From NCBI RefSeq assembly GCF_035083965.1, contig NC_089732.1:17215424-17279423 (forward strand): a stretch of DNA of 64,000 nt, written 5' to 3'. The DNA comes from Branchiostoma lanceolatum (taxonomy: Eukaryota > Chordata > Leptocardii > Amphioxiformes > Branchiostomatidae). This document shows positions 29,901-44,900 of the stretch, in pieces (the stretch's first letter is position 1; each line of letters starts with the position of its first letter). The notes beneath the pieces are model-generated. The model was given only the letters and a program-made list of their open reading frames with translations, made no database searches and had not been told where the DNA came from. Made by a program: the position numbers and the translations under genes.

Positions 29901-32900
29901 ATTTTTTTAATCCGTCGAATCGACAGCTTGAGAAACGCACTTTTAATAGAAGGAATCCACCCGCCCCTCCCACTGGATCCTAATGCCAATTGTTCAATAA
30001 ATCCCATGACTTCATCAGACAGGTGTGATTGTGCTCTATTATTACGAATCATTTCTAGTTTACTGCTGTACATATATCTGGTACATAGAGGTATGATAGC
30101 AGGCAGACACGCTTTTCTCAAGAAATTAAGAATGTCTAATTGTTAGGAATTTGACCACCAATATTACATGAGGCAATTTTTCATCTTTAGTTATGATGTT
30201 ATATTTCCAAGATTTACCTATCAGAACACAGTATTACCCTTTTTAGAACTTGGTTTTCATAAAAACTTGGTTGGAAATCCGCCCAGTTGGAAAACTTATC
30301 TCCAGCCTTCATGGCTGCCGCCATGTTCCTCGCTGAGTCCTTTTGCGCGGGCAATCTTTTTGCGAGCTCTGATTGGATGAAACTTTTTCCTGTCATAGGC
30401 AAACATTCTTGCACTGCTGACAGGAAAAATCCTGTCAGCAGCGGAAAAATCTGCACTGCTGTCAGGATGATCCTGTCAGCAGCAGAAATTTTTGCACTGC
30501 AGACAGGATGATCCTGTCCGCAGCAGTAGAAATGTTTGCACTGCGGACAGGATGATCCTAACAGCAGTGCAGATTTTTCCGCTGCTGTCAGGATCATCCT
30601 GTCTGCAGTGCAAATATTTCTGCTGCTAACAGGATCATCCTGAGAGTAGCCACAACCTTTCAGTATTTTTCAAAAGCCCCGGTTACACATAGCCGGACAT
30701 GACCTCCGACCTTCCATGGTTGGGTGTGGGGCGGGACCTAACGTTATAGGTCGGCTGTGGTCGGCTGAAGTTCGGCTGCGCCAGCCCAATGTTTTGAAAT
30801 TTTCAAAACACTCGGCTGTGTCCGGGAGGTCTGGAATGGGTTGGCTGGTGGTTGGCTGGTGGTTGGGAGTAAGTCAGTAGTAGTGGTCAGCGTGTCTTCG
30901 GTAGTCAAATCTGACTCGTCATCTAAAACTTATCAGACTGCTCTCTAACGGGAGCCATGTTCGGCTATAAGTAACCGGGGCTTTTGTTATATCCTATAAT
31001 TCAGTGGCTGGTGGATTGAGAGGTCTCACCCTGTAGTTTTCCGCTCCCCTGCCCGTACATAGGCCGGGATTGTTCCGACCTACTCAAGCTCGGACAAGAT
31101 GACTGGATTGATGTCCATGGATTACAGACCCACGCTCAGATGTGTGCCGCTAACTTCTTTATAGAAGAAGAAGAGGCTTTATTGACACAACAAAAAGGAC
31201 AGTGACTTTCGTTTGGTCAAATGCAAACTACAAAACAGATATACAAAAGAAATCTTAAAATTCTACTTACTAAAAAAATATAGGCCGACATACGTGAAAC
31301 TATATAGGCTGATGTGCTTACCTATTTCTATGAGAGCTGTCAGATCAAAGATATGATAGTTGTCAAATCTGCTTGTGGTATCGAGTCTCTTGACATATAT
31401 TGTACATAAACAAAGAAATGTTGAGTTATACGTTTGAAAGAAAGCAGTATATTACGTTTCAGACGCTTACGTTACAGCACTGATATTTCCGAGTCATATA
31501 CTATTTGAACATTTGCGGGAAAGTTCTCTGAGACATTCCAATGGGTCACACCCACATTGACTCAACAGCTGGATTTAGAATGATTAACTCAAAAGCTAGG
31601 ATAATCAGATGTTTTCCAAATCCTCATCATGAGTTTTGACACGCTGAAATATCTAGGAACTTGGGCGATGTTTGAGAGTTTTCCTCTAGCTCTGTTTACC
31701 AGCTGTCGAAAATTATGGAAAAACATAGAAAGTAAAAGTTTGCAAAAATGTGTTTCCTATCGTATACCAAACAATGATTGACCCCTTCCCTTGGTGACCA
31801 TTTATAAGCCCTGCAAAAACTGAATAGATTATGATATTTTGGAAGAAAAAAGTTTTTATTCTCAATATGTATACCAATAGAATTATGTGGTTTTGAGAAA
31901 TATTGGTTTGGATTGAATGATTCTTACTGCGCCTCGCACGCCAACCACTAGATAACAAGTGCCAAGATCGTATTTCTACCCGCCAAGTGCAATCGTATTT
32001 CTCTTACCCATCTGGTTCCCAGTACTTTGAAGACAGACCTGTAGTTGTGACTTCATCAGAACAATTTGAACCCCTAGCAGTGATCTGTACCGATAGTTGC
32101 AGGCGAAATAAAGCTGGGTTAACATGTTAGGTTTCCAGCACGTTTTAGTCTAACCGCAGACGTACGGACATGTGACACACTGTCTACTGCCCATCCTCTC
32201 TTGTGAAATAGACTCTTTTGGACGAATTTCCTTCTGCATACTTTTTACTTACACGAAAAATGGCAAGTGAAACATTGGCATATGATAAATATGGTCCTAA
32301 TTTTTATAATTGGTGCTTAAATGCTATGATTCATCTAAATTTTGCAAAGTTGTGTGAATTTCATACACGTAACAGGTGTTAGTTAAAGGTGTACTTAACA
32401 AAGCATAGATTATGTAACTATTAAATTCATTTGCATAATTAGAGTATTCCATGAAGGTATGAGTCTTTGTTTCAGTTGTGTCGGTTGCCATTCACTATGT
32501 TCTGTTTCCGATAGTAATATTTGTTTTGAAAAGTCTCTGAAAAGTAATAAAGGTCACTTGAAGGTTCAAGTTACGTATTTTCTTCACGTGACTACACTGT
32601 TCATCATAGCTCTGTCACTTTTAATTCGCTCGTTGGTTTATTTCTCCGCCAAAGATTTCTATATAAAGTACAGGAAATGGTCTAACAGGTGCAGATAGCT
32701 TCCACCAGGAGTTGGGTTGTAGACTTCCGCTCTACATCGGGCACGCGGAGCCAGACTTGAACTAGCGCCAAAACTTCACCCCGAAGTACTTTACGAGACA
32801 AAATAACTATCTTGATTTCAAGTAATGCCTGAAAAAGAAATTCAGCGTCCCAATAAGATCTATATTAGAGCATATTTTCCGTTTTAAAAAGTAAAAGTGG

Positions 32901-35900
32901 ATTGCTATCCTCTGTGTCTGGGGCACGGTATTGGAAGGCAGGGCTCATCTTCTCCTTCCACCGCCTTTTCCTCCCCAACCGTAGCCAGGTACTCATTTTT
33001 ACACCTGTGTGGAGAAAAGAAAGGACACTACTTCGGTGGCATGTTAAGGGATCCGAACCCAGGACCTCTGGGTTCTGGAACAAACACACCGACACGACGC
33101 CACTATTTCCATTTAAGAATGAGTACATCATTTGCAGTCTTACGAAAATGTAGCCACTGTAAGTTGCCCGAGTCAGACCCCACAGTAGAAGCCGAATGTG
33201 TTCTCTCTTAGACGGAGCTGGATTTTATTAAGGTGTGAACTTGGCCGTCACCTCTACACTCCCACGAGCCTTATCTTCTCTTAAAGCATCACCTTTGTCG
33301 TACGGAATAAGATCCACGTGTGTCTCAAGTTGGAAAATTGGAGAAGGAAGCACTTAAACCGCAAGACACCTCTCTTCAGCCTTCTCAAGTCCCACGGCGG
33401 CACTTACACAAATTTTTCGTTACTTTTCAAGTATTTACCATCTTTGCTTTCAATTTCAATTTGAAAATTCATGCTATCCTTGTCCGACTCGTTTTATGCA
33501 CGAACAATCAGTGATCAGTTGTAGACCTTCAAATGTTTGAGAAGTTACCAATGTTCTGATCTCAATTTTGTTGAAGGAGGTCTTAGAAAATCGTGACCTC
33601 CCCCCCCCCCCCTACTGGGCGTGACTAAGCGTAACCGCCCACGGCGTTCAGCAGCATTCCGACTGCCGTTAAGCCCCGCTCTCACTGGACCCGCGGCACG
33701 CTGGCGGCGTCGCCGCTTCCTAGACTGGATTTGTGTTACCCTTGATTTTATAATGGAAATATCATTCAAAGCGTACAAGTATGACCAAAAAGACAACAAA
33801 GACAAAAAGCTTAAAACAATTATCTTTTGTCGATGAAATTCCGGCGTTGAGTGCTTTGTCAATTCGATCGGCCAAAGCGACGCCGCCAGCGTGCCGCGGG
33901 TCCAGTGAGAGGGAGGCTTTACCTCTTAGGCCGTCCCAAACTTTTTTTTCAGATTTCGAGTTCGTTTGTTCGTTCATTTGCACATAGGGCAGCAAGTTTC
34001 GAATTCCTTCCTGTTCCTGTAGCAGGGTATATTCCTCAAACCTCCTCGAACACGGGATCCCCATTGTACGTCCCTTCCGAAAGACGGGTGCAGCCCAACC
34101 GAGATGTCCTGAACCAGGATTGAACCGGGGTCACCCTGTTACCAACAAACTGGAACCAGGAGCTTAACTGTTAGGCTGCTACCTTTTGAGCTATAAGGAC
34201 ACCCCGTCAGTTTGAGTAGAATTATCTTAATCCTTTATCTGCCCACTTTGCAATCTTTCTTCATTTTCTTCATGTCAAGAGCGGAATAAACATATTCTGA
34301 ATATGGAGTAACTTTTTATCTTAACAACTTGAGTAGTTCTCAAGTCTAGCGTGCTTAATAAAGAGGTTGCTTACTTCAGAAAAGGTATCACATACTAAGT
34401 AAAGAACTCAGCATTGGCACGACAGTTTCAAGTCAAGTCCAAGTCAAATCATAAACTTCACTCGTAAAGTCCGGCCATGTGATCGTTTTTGGGTTCTTAT
34501 AGAATAGTGCAAGAGAACAAAGTACCGACGTGGAAACTGTAGTGTCAGATGAAGATTTAAACGGTTCTAAGTTCTAACGTATCGTTTACAAGATCAGTTC
34601 AATTTCGTGACAAATAGCAGTAGTAACAGAGTCATGTACACGTGGTGCTGATTATACATAAATGGTAACACTTGTCTGGATTCAAGCAAAATAGCGTTCG
34701 TCAAATACAGCTAATATCTGAAAGAAACATACCTACAACCGTACAGTAGTACTGTACAGCGAGGGCAATGACGTTACGTTTTCCCTGCGTTTATTTTTAG
34801 TCAGTGATAATTTTCTCTTCCATATATCTGCTTGAAAACTAGATCACTTGCGAAGACTGGAGCAAAATGTAACAGTGAGTCATATATAAAGTGGTTTTAG
34901 TCCCTTTGGCTCTATAACTGTTTAAGTCATTACGTATGCAGTCATTTTTTCTGTAACTGATATAGGGAGGGGGTTGCTACATGTGCTTGTATTTTCTACG
35001 ATGTGGTTAGGCAACAGCAGCATCTACGAGCACATCCGGTGCTCAACTCAGACTCGTGTCCGATAAGGCATTTGGGCCCATTTATCAAGAAACCCAAAAC
35101 AGGAACCGAGTCACTGACAAAAAATCTCAGCAACCTAAATCTGAGAAGAAATCTCGGTACGTCGCCTGTTGCGGACGACACCGTCACATACTGTGTCTGG
35201 TACGGTGTCACTAACGTCACAGCGTGTGGTACCTGTAAAATCTCCAAGAGGCCGACACAGCCGAGGGGTTAGGGCGGGGTGCCCTTTCGAGGCGACTTTA
35301 GATACCTTAGATAGCCCATTCCATTTGCTGTGCTTTCCATCATAGGCTACTCGTAAAGTCTATTTTTTTCCCGTTAGAATTAGAGTGATAGATAAAGGCT
35401 GGATGTAAAAGCCATATGTGAGAGAAACCAGTTCATAAGACCGAGATATCAACTTATAAAATTGATAACGGATCTTCCACAATGAGAAACAGACTGTTCG
35501 GAAGGTTGGTAAGAAAAATTTTGGACGAGAGACAAGGTTCTGTCCGCGCCCAGATTTAGTCCATACTTAGAAATCCTGGACTCCAGCCAATAGCCCAGAG
35601 CTATGGGTCCAAAGGTAAGACTTGTTTTGTTTTTAAACTAACATAGAATCGTTTGTGGGCTACAAATTGCTAGACAAATCTATACTAGGGGACTACAGGA
35701 AACTATTTCTGGGTTCTGGAGAACGTTGATATAATATAATAGAGTAAATGCATGAATAAATTTTAGAAACTAGTACCCCGCCACACACACATACATATAC
35801 ACACGCACGCACGCACGCACGCACACACGCACACGCACACACACATATACACACATACACACACACAATCCCTTTCATTGGTCTCTTCTGACAAATATAA

Positions 35901-38900
35901 CTTAGTTCTTTTCTTGCCATCTAGGCCTGCAGTGATCTGAAAGTCAGGACTAAAAGAGGAACTGTTGGATCGGAGAAGCTTTTGTCATGTGTCTATTTAT
36001 CTCCCCCAGCTTCTGTGACAAGGGTCAGAATGTGGCATTTCGGAAGTCTTTAGGACGATAAAACGCGTTCAACTGTACACCCCCTGCCTGCTACAAATTA
36101 CACCCGGGGGATGTTACCTTGGGTCTCGTCATGATTTGACTCTTGAGGCTTAAGTAGACCTTAAGTGCTCTCAAGCTGCTAGACTTATCCTTTATTAAAG
36201 ACGCCAAGCACCCTTCCGTTACAATGTGGCGCACCACAGTTGCTAGCGGCAAGGATCCTGAATAGGAAATGAGCGATGATCTCGGTAATTCATGGGTCGT
36301 CTGGCATTTACATTGACACGTCTGACTGGTTATAAGAAACTGCAAGACTGGAACTCAGGCTTTTTGTTGTCGCGGACATTACTTCAGCAAGCTATATTTT
36401 TCATCAACCAGAAACGTTCCTCAGGAGCCTGCCAGGGAGATTACATTTTAAATATCTGGGTTACCTGATATTGTCATATATGGAGTCTTTTCCACAGATA
36501 TGTCGACCCTGAGAAGCCTGACTGTGAGGTTAAGAAAGTGACCTTTAACGACCATGCTATCTCTTGTATTCTTCTCGGCTACTTTTGTATAGCGGTGAGG
36601 CGAAACACAAAAATTTCCGACAATGGTCTGCGTGTCCTCGGAATTTGCTATTTGACAAGATGGCACCGGCAAATGTTTGCTGCCGCTGAGACAAATTAGA
36701 GTGGAACAAATTTGTCTTCATGATTCCAACGGGCCAGACAAGAGGGGGCGATGTGTCGGGAGAATGTATTTCTTGGCGGTGTGTTCAGTGTGTGTTGGAC
36801 GCTACGGGACATTCCTATCCGGGATTTGATATCCTAGCAAAATGCTGTGGTAAAATCGCGTCAAATCTATGTACTAAAATGGTTAAAATGCAAAGCAAAA
36901 AACAACAAAAGAAATATCTTTATTGACTCGAAACACGAATAAGATTGTGGGAGGGGTCGTTTAACTCAAAGTCCCAACCTTGAAAATACTGATGCGAGTT
37001 TGTGAGAAACAAAATAAAGGCTTGAGCGCTGTGAAGATAGCAAGTACAGCACGAAAACTTTAAATCAGATAATTGATAGCATTGAGGTAACCCAGTTAAC
37101 TCTAACAAGGATATGCAACAAAACCCTTTGCCAAGGCCATTTTTCTTCTGCCTAGTTTCGAGGTCGCACGCCATGACTGAGGTATGAGGAAAGCGTGGGG
37201 TGGGCTGGTTACCGTGAGGATTATAGCAGTGTGCCAACAGGTTTAAGGGGATTTGACTAGTTTACACGTCAATCATATTGGCAAGGTATGCGTTTGGGGT
37301 CTCAAAAATTCAACGGGAAACTATGTGCCTTTTATGGTCCTGTACAACTGAACAGCGTGAATAACGGACATGAAGTCTAGCCAGCCCTTACATGGCCATG
37401 CAGACAACACGAATGCAGAGATTTCGAACTTGCAGATGTGTCGTCAATTTGACCTTAAGCGCCGCCCTCCCCCCACGTATACTCCATTTGACACATGCTG
37501 CTTCTGCTTACGTTTGGGATTTCATTTAATATGTCTACGGCCATACTAATTTGATAATATGTATGCATCCTCGTGGCGATTCAAAAATGACGCGACCGTG
37601 TAGATCTATGTGAAGAAAAAAGTTCCCCCCCCAACAAAAAAACAGTTGCCTTCATTGTGAAATCTAAGCTGTCAGGAAGGTTTTATAAATGACTGAATTT
37701 GCAAAAATATGGCATACCCAGTACGTTTCACAACAGACAAAGAGGTATTGTATTACATTAGTATCCGTTTTCCGATTATTATTTTTTGTGTAATATCACG
37801 ACATTTAATTGTTCATTTTGCAACTTCTATGTACTATTTACCATGTGTTTGCAAACTTTTTTTTGGAACGGACAAAAATTGTTGTGGGAGCGGATGTTAT
37901 CCATATTATAAAGTGACCGTGGTCTAGTGTGTACTGGTAGTTTATACACTAGAGGGGTGGCACTGTGACATCATTTGCTGCCTTGCTTCTCTGAACAAAA
38001 CACACGTTCTTCTGCGTCTTGGAATCCAATTAAAATTGGTCTTGACTGTTTGTATAAATTACGAAAAGGTCAGTGTCATGTGGGTTATCTGTACAAAACA
38101 CCAGTACTTACGTACAAGTTGTATACTCTGGGTGCTAAACATCGACAGAAGGGAACTTGACAAAATGATTTCTTCTTTGGTAAAGAAAATTTTCTGCTAC
38201 AAGTCTGCAACTGTTGTGGCTTTGCGGTTAGGGTTGTTGACTCAGAACCTGGAGGTACTGAGTTCGAATCCCTGACAGGTCCCGATGTTGTGCCCTTAGG
38301 AAAACACTTTACATCAATTTTCTCGGCATTCGGTGTAAATGAGTACCTAGCTTAGGTCAAAGACTTCCCTCGGATAGGATGCTGAATTAAGGTCCCGCTT
38401 TTGACGAGAGCTACATCTCAAGCACGTTAAAGGATCCGCCACACTGCTTGATTGGATTCGGAGTCCTTTCCGGTGTGAGTACATCAAATATACTGCCCAT
38501 ATATGCAGCTTGTATTCTTCAGTACAAACCTGGTGTGTTACACCATGAGGTGGTTTACCGGAGTATGCAATATAACCAAATACAAAGAAAGAAACAATCA
38601 ATTTTTAAATATTCTGGTAATTTTTGTCGTCCGATGTAAGTTTTTCGGATGTGCGTTGATGTGATTCGTAGGACGGTGGTGGATATGTTGTAAAGAATTC
38701 GAGTGTCTTATGATGGAAAAGATTGCCGTAGATTATTGTTTGGGGCACGTTCTGTCATAGAATTTACTGAACACCCTGCATACACAAAAAATCGTGCGTT
38801 AACGAATGTGACTGCGCCAAGCCAGACCAGCACTTTCTATTGCCAACACCAATCTCACCATGTGCCAACTATGACCTTGTAATGTTTTACTGTGTTCTAC

Positions 38901-41900
38901 TGACGGCTTTGTTAGTGATTTCTGGTTCCATTCATGGGCATATGTGTCACTTAAAAGCGGTCCGCTGCATGAAACACCCGTGAGGGATTGCACTCTGTAA
39001 CATCGTTTGACGTAGAGAAGCGACCCCTGGCGACACCTGGCAAACACGTCATGTAGAGCGCATGCGCTGCTAAACTGTCCTGGCAGGTTCACTGAGTGGG
39101 GGCGGCTCAAGAAACGATCACCGCGGTTTCCTGTTGTTTTTGGCAAGCGGTTCCTTCAATTTGGCATTTCTCTGGTTTGCTCTAATCGCTTGCTCTTGCC
39201 CTGAGAGATATACTGCACGTCAAGGAAAAGCCAACCGTGTTATTGATACATGTGTGGGCTGAGAGGGCCCGAGTGCATTTAGCTGGTAATGTGAGGGGAA
39301 GGCGGGTGAAGGTTGCAAATAATGGTGGTTGTATAGCTAGGAATTTCTTCTCAAGAAAGTGGGAATGTTGTTGGGATTAGAAATCAAAGGCATAGTTACT
39401 ATGAATTACGTAGTTCACAAGTCAATAAGAAGAAGTTCCTTGTTATAAGTTTAACTCGTATAACAAGCAAAGAAACCTCGCTGTAAAGTCGGCGAAGTGT
39501 TTTCTTTTCCTAACAGGCGTATTGTCATTTTTCAAAACATTTTAGCTACGACGGCAGAGAAATTTGGGGAACGTTTTAGTAAGGAAAATATATTGACAGT
39601 CAATTACGTAGTACACTGTCGTGAAAAGAATAATGAATTTAACATCTTGCGTTGCCTTCAAATCTGTAGAATTACAATAAAAGATATGAAGTGCCTTAGC
39701 CTTTTTGAAGTCGTAGGGCAGTAGGTTGTTATCTACTGTGTTAAGGGCAAGGCATCGCAATCCCTTCCACCACCGTTTACCTCCCCGACTGAAGTAGCTA
39801 TTTTTCACCTGTGTGGAGTGAGGAAAGTCGTGTAAAGTGCTTCAAAGACACAACGTCTAGCCAGGAATGTCAGAAATCGAGCGGATGATCTGTAGATGTC
39901 GTGTCCTCTGACCTTGCTATTAGGCCATTCAATGCCACAATTACAATAATGACTGCGTATTAACTTTTTTTAATATTTTTGAATCCAGATGTTGCAGAAG
40001 TTCATTCCGCGGATGAAATGTCCGTCCATAGACTGTACGATGGTTTGGCGCAGGGGCTGCGGGGCAGACGCCCGATGAACCACAGAAGTTGGCACAGACA
40101 GCACACATCCAGTCTAGAGGGAACGGTCTCCGAGGACTCCAGTTTCCAGGGAACGACAAGAAGTTGGCAAAAACACGAAGAGACCCGCATCTGGAATAAT
40201 AACACCGACGATATTCTATTTCATCTCAAGTCTGCCGAAGACAGTCTATTTTCAACAGATGTTGGGCCGGAGAGCGACAGCGCATGCGCGATCCCTGACC
40301 TGAAGGCCCCGGATGATCTGTGTTGGCGGAACGTGACGTGGAGATGTAACATGAGCGACACTTTCTCAACCCTGATCAACAGGTGGGCGGGTACAGCGGG
40401 CATCTCACTCAGGTGCATCTAATTGCGCCAAATTGCGAAAGGAAATCGATGCCAATTTGCCAACTGAAATTGTAATTTTTTTCAGATTTTCGAAAAATTC
40501 GCAATTTTCCAAAATCACGCAAAATGGCGGGGCTACTGCAAATATCTGTTTCATGAATCATAATTATTGTACATTGGCTTCTAAAGCAGTGACAACACTG
40601 TGTTTCCAGATAAGTTTTCTTGTATCTGATTGGAGCCAAAACTGAAAATCTGGCATTCCGGTGCGGGCTACTTTGTTTATAGAGGCCACGTGTTCTACGG
40701 GAAAATTTGCACACAAACATCGCAAAGTTGCCGCAATTAGGCGCAGTCCTGTGTGATACCAGCTTAACCGATCGCGGTCATAGCTTTTTTTAAGCAGTTC
40801 TTCAGTACTACTGGTGTACTCAATTTCTTTTTTCTTATAGTCACCCAAGTATTTTGATTTAATTGGATTATTTTATTCATTTGAATAGAAATCACTGAAG
40901 ATTGAAACGGTATTGTTATCTTTATATCCCATTTCTTCACAGGACAATACACGTGAACTGTTCCGGGCTTTTCCGTGTTAACTTTCTGGAGAGACGAGAG
41001 CACGAGGCCCCCCTCCCCAGCGGACAGTACGTGGAGTACCCCCAGTGGAACTACTTCGAAGGACCCACTTCCGTTGCCATGGAGACAAGCTATGCCGATG
41101 TCGTTTGCAAGGACAAAAAGTATGCAGATTACTAGTTGTCTTGTTTCTGACATTGTCATCTTCGAAGAAATAATTTTGTGACTCTTTCTTTCCCTTGAGC
41201 AAGACAGCATATAGCAAAGGGCTCGTAGACGTTTTGATGCCCATAAAATCTGGCACAGACTTTACACGTAACTTCATAACCTATCTTATTTTTTTGATAT
41301 TTCATTTCAGCGGGAATGACCAACACAACTACCACACACAGTTCCTGCCGGATGACGACATAAACGACTCTCAGCGTCAGAAGTTTCTAGAGACCAAAGT
41401 GAATGAGACATCGTGGAAGCCGCTGTCTGTGCTGTCCATCAGTCTGGACTCCGTGTCACGTGCTCACTTCCACCGGCCGTGTGGACTGCCGAGAACATCG
41501 GCCTTCCTCAGGAAACTTTACAATGGCGCATCTGAAGGTCTGATTCTCAAGCCCCCCTCTCACCGGACCCGCGGCACGCTGGCGACATCGCTGCGTCCGA
41601 TCGAATTGACAAAGCACTTGACGAATTTCATCGACAAAAACGGATCTTTTTATGCTTTGTGTGTTTTGTTGCCTTTTTGGTTATACTTGTACGTTTTGAA
41701 TGATAAACACAAATATCCAGTTTACGACGCAGCGACACCGCCAGCGTGCCGCCGGTCCAGTGAGAGGGGGCTGGTTGACCACGTTGGCAGTATTTCTATG
41801 TTACGTGTTGTTTTTGCTTCGTTTCTTCCTATTCCTGTTCTTCCGTTCGAAACAAATAAGGTTAATGTCCAGGATCAGACGGCTGTCACCACGATTACTT

Positions 41901-44900
41901 TAGCTTTAGCAGTCAGTCTGTGGCGATTACATAATTTAGCAAGTGGCAGGACAGAGCTCGAGGGGCTGATCACTATATATTTGAATGTGTTTGAGTAAGA
42001 CAGAACACAGCAGTTGTTTGTTAGTCTAGACCACGTAAATGAAAACATTTTGTATCTGCCTGCAAATGTTGTCTTTCGAGTTTATTGTTCGATTAATTCA
42101 ATGTCAGCTTTGATGTCGTTATCGTAAGGGGATCTCACAACTACTTCTGTGACTGTGATTTAAACCGTGTGTCTGAAAAGGACAGTTTAGGGTTGGATAT
42201 TTTGTATCAGCTCTTTTAACATTGCTTCTGTTCACTGTTCTGTCGATCTTAACATCTACAGGTCAGAATGGCGGATCACTCTCCCATCATGCCTTTCTCT
42301 TTAACCGCCTGAACGCCATTTCCGGTTCTACCGTGATGAACCTGACCCCGCTGTACGCAGGTCAGCTGTACGACGAGGTGGACGAGGAGAAGGCCCGGAA
42401 CAGAGTGTAAGAATCGGTCGCTGAAAGGCGTTATCAGAAATATTCTAAGGCCAGAGCAAGTAGATTTAATTGATGACACCTCCTGCAAACTCCAAATCTA
42501 CTGCGTGAGGGCCAAAAAAAGAAAGAAAACAATATAATTTTTTATTGACTTTCGCCGAGAAAAGACCAGCCTGGTGAGCCCTATGCATGTCTGCAGCCGT
42601 CATGCATCAGATACTGATGCCTGCGAACGATTGATTGAAATGTTTTGGGTTAAGCTAAGTGCCTAAATTTCACAATAGAGAAGCAACATAACATGGTATC
42701 ACATCCAACAAGTATTTTATTCCTGTATTTAAGAAGTGCACATTGTTACGATAGTGTGGTAGTCTAGTATTATTCGGAAACTAAACCTTTAAGTTTATCA
42801 GACAAGTGTCACTTCTATAAGCACAATAAAGGCTACCAGACAGCATATTTTCCCATTTGTAGTATTTTCTGTTGATTTGTTGATTTTGTCGTCCGACTGA
42901 TCTGCCAATCATGTCATTCACCTCAGGTTTGCCAAGAGGGTGAATGAGTGGATTTGGGAGTACGCCGGAAGTCGGGGTTACGTCACCAGTTATGGCATCG
43001 ACAATGGCGGCGGTCTGATGGGAACAAGAACACCATGTATGGTACGTCGCCGGTTGATGTTTTCAACCAGGGTTTCCTATATGCCCTTTATATATAGAAC
43101 ATGTGCAGGTTTCAGTTTTCTCGGATGTAATAAACACGGATAATATGAAGAGATAAATTGTTTACTAAATTTAAAAAAATGGTCTCAGCGGAATTTTTGA
43201 TTTACTTAGTCGTCTCTTACTGTCTCTGACCCTATCACTGTGAACACGTGACGTTCTGTAATTGTGACGTCAACAGTGGGTTAAATGTTGTCGGAAGTCT
43301 CCGTTGATACATGGACCGTCCCAAGAACGTTAAATTCGTTAATAACATGCGCTCTATCTCTTTATAGGACTGTCACTACAGACCTCCTGTTTTGCCACAT
43401 CAGGAGCACGGATGGATCAAACGGGAAAATGAGGAGGTCAGTTTACCCTCAGTTACTTGTAGTACAAATGTATATGTATGAGACTTACTGTCCGATGCAT
43501 TTCAGCATATTTCTACTCGCAATGTCTGTAAACAGATAGATCTGCGTGCAGAAAGTTCCCGATGTATCTGTATCTGCATAGCCTGTATAACCGCCCTTCG
43601 GCGTAGCAGCAGCTGGTTATATTACACGTAACGACCTGTCAAGCCCAACCCTTGCACATCTAACTGCAAGCGTTGTTTAAAGCTGTCTAGAGAGGATGGT
43701 GTGGCAGTACTTGGTGGCAGCGACTTCCATTCTAGTTCTAGGGAAATACGAATATTCGAGGACGTCGATCCTACGTTAATAGCCATGTATAGTATCCATG
43801 ATGCAACTTTGCTAAAACGGACATAGAATGTAGCAGTATTACGCCAATATATTTGCTTGTATTACTTGTCTACTCTGCCATCTCTGTTTTTGATTGTACA
43901 ATGCTTCAAATCAACAAAATCATGTTGTTATATCTTATAGGTGAGTCCAAACGTCCTGTCCGGTTTCTGCGAGGGAAACCACATGCTGCACGAGTACATC
44001 ATGAACTACACACGTGACTTCCTGCGCATGCCCCATCCGGCCAAGTGGGCTGCGTTCGACCTCAACGCTCACCACGGCTACTCCGCCGAGTCTGTCAATC
44101 AGCTGGACGATCGCATGGTGGCGCTTCTACAAGGTGCCCTAAGTGAAGACCCCAACCTCGTAGTGGTAAGTTCTTCGAACGCCAACAACTATTCAAACTG
44201 CTATTTTAGTTTACCTCAATTTACCTCAGTTTACCTTTAACATTAAAACGTGTAGAATATGACATTTTTGTTCAGCTGAACTTGACCTGCTATAAGCGGG
44301 ATTGCGCCTAATTTCGCCAAATTATTGCGGCAACTTTTCGACATTTCGCCGATTTTCTCTTGCGGCCACACTGATGCACAGGTAAAATACATGACCTCTG
44401 CAAACAAATGGCCGCGCCCAGAATGTCACATTCTTAGTTTCTGCTCCAATTCATTAAAGATATTGAAAAACGCAGTGTTGCCACTGACTCAAAAAACAAT
44501 ATACATTTATCAAAATGGAGATCTGCCGCTTTGCCCCATTTTGCTAATTAAAATTTTTTGAAAGAAACAAAAAAAAAATCGCTAATTCTGGCGACAAATT
44601 TAGGCCGCTCGGTGCCGATTAAAGCCGATCTAAACATCATTTCAATTTGGCGCAGTCCAGTGAGATGCCCGCTTTACTTTACTTTAGTGAGATTGCATAT
44701 CCATGCAACTGTCCTGATAGTGACTTCAGCACCAAGGACAGGGTGGACTCGGATGTGTGACGGACGGTACCAAGGTGCGCTTAGACAGGGGTGCTTTCGA
44801 TGCTCTTTTTTCTCTACGGCTGATAAGTAGATTTGTTCGGAAGAATCGATTAGTAGTATTGCCGATCGAGTGGTGGGTTAAAATAGAATTTTACGTTTCA

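Larger units (their letters stand above)
24263..39988 (+). other. 15.7 kb first intron of the DUF229 gene
   Basis: Donor AAAGG|GTGAGT at 24263 and acceptor TTTTGAATCCAG|ATG at 39988 match in phase (1 then 2). The intron is filled with SINEs, foldback elements, palindromic arrays and a CA tract, listed separately. I found no other coding exons in it. An unseen alternative first exon nearer to exon 2 remains possible. Confidence 0.6.

Noticed and set aside
29723..30121. 132-codon minus-strand frame
   Set aside because: No recognisable domain or splice context; it lies in the spacer between two palindrome arrays. Noted only as a candidate for a gene of that element.
29245..30642. CRISPR-like repeat array
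   Set aside because: The unit is a palindrome with a conserved linker, not a repeat with unique spacers, and the genome is eukaryotic.
41538..41998. Continuation of the 267-codon frame beyond the DUF229 exon 4
   Set aside because: The family similarity ends at the donor and the rest reads into a MITE; the exon at 42262 continues the protein in phase.
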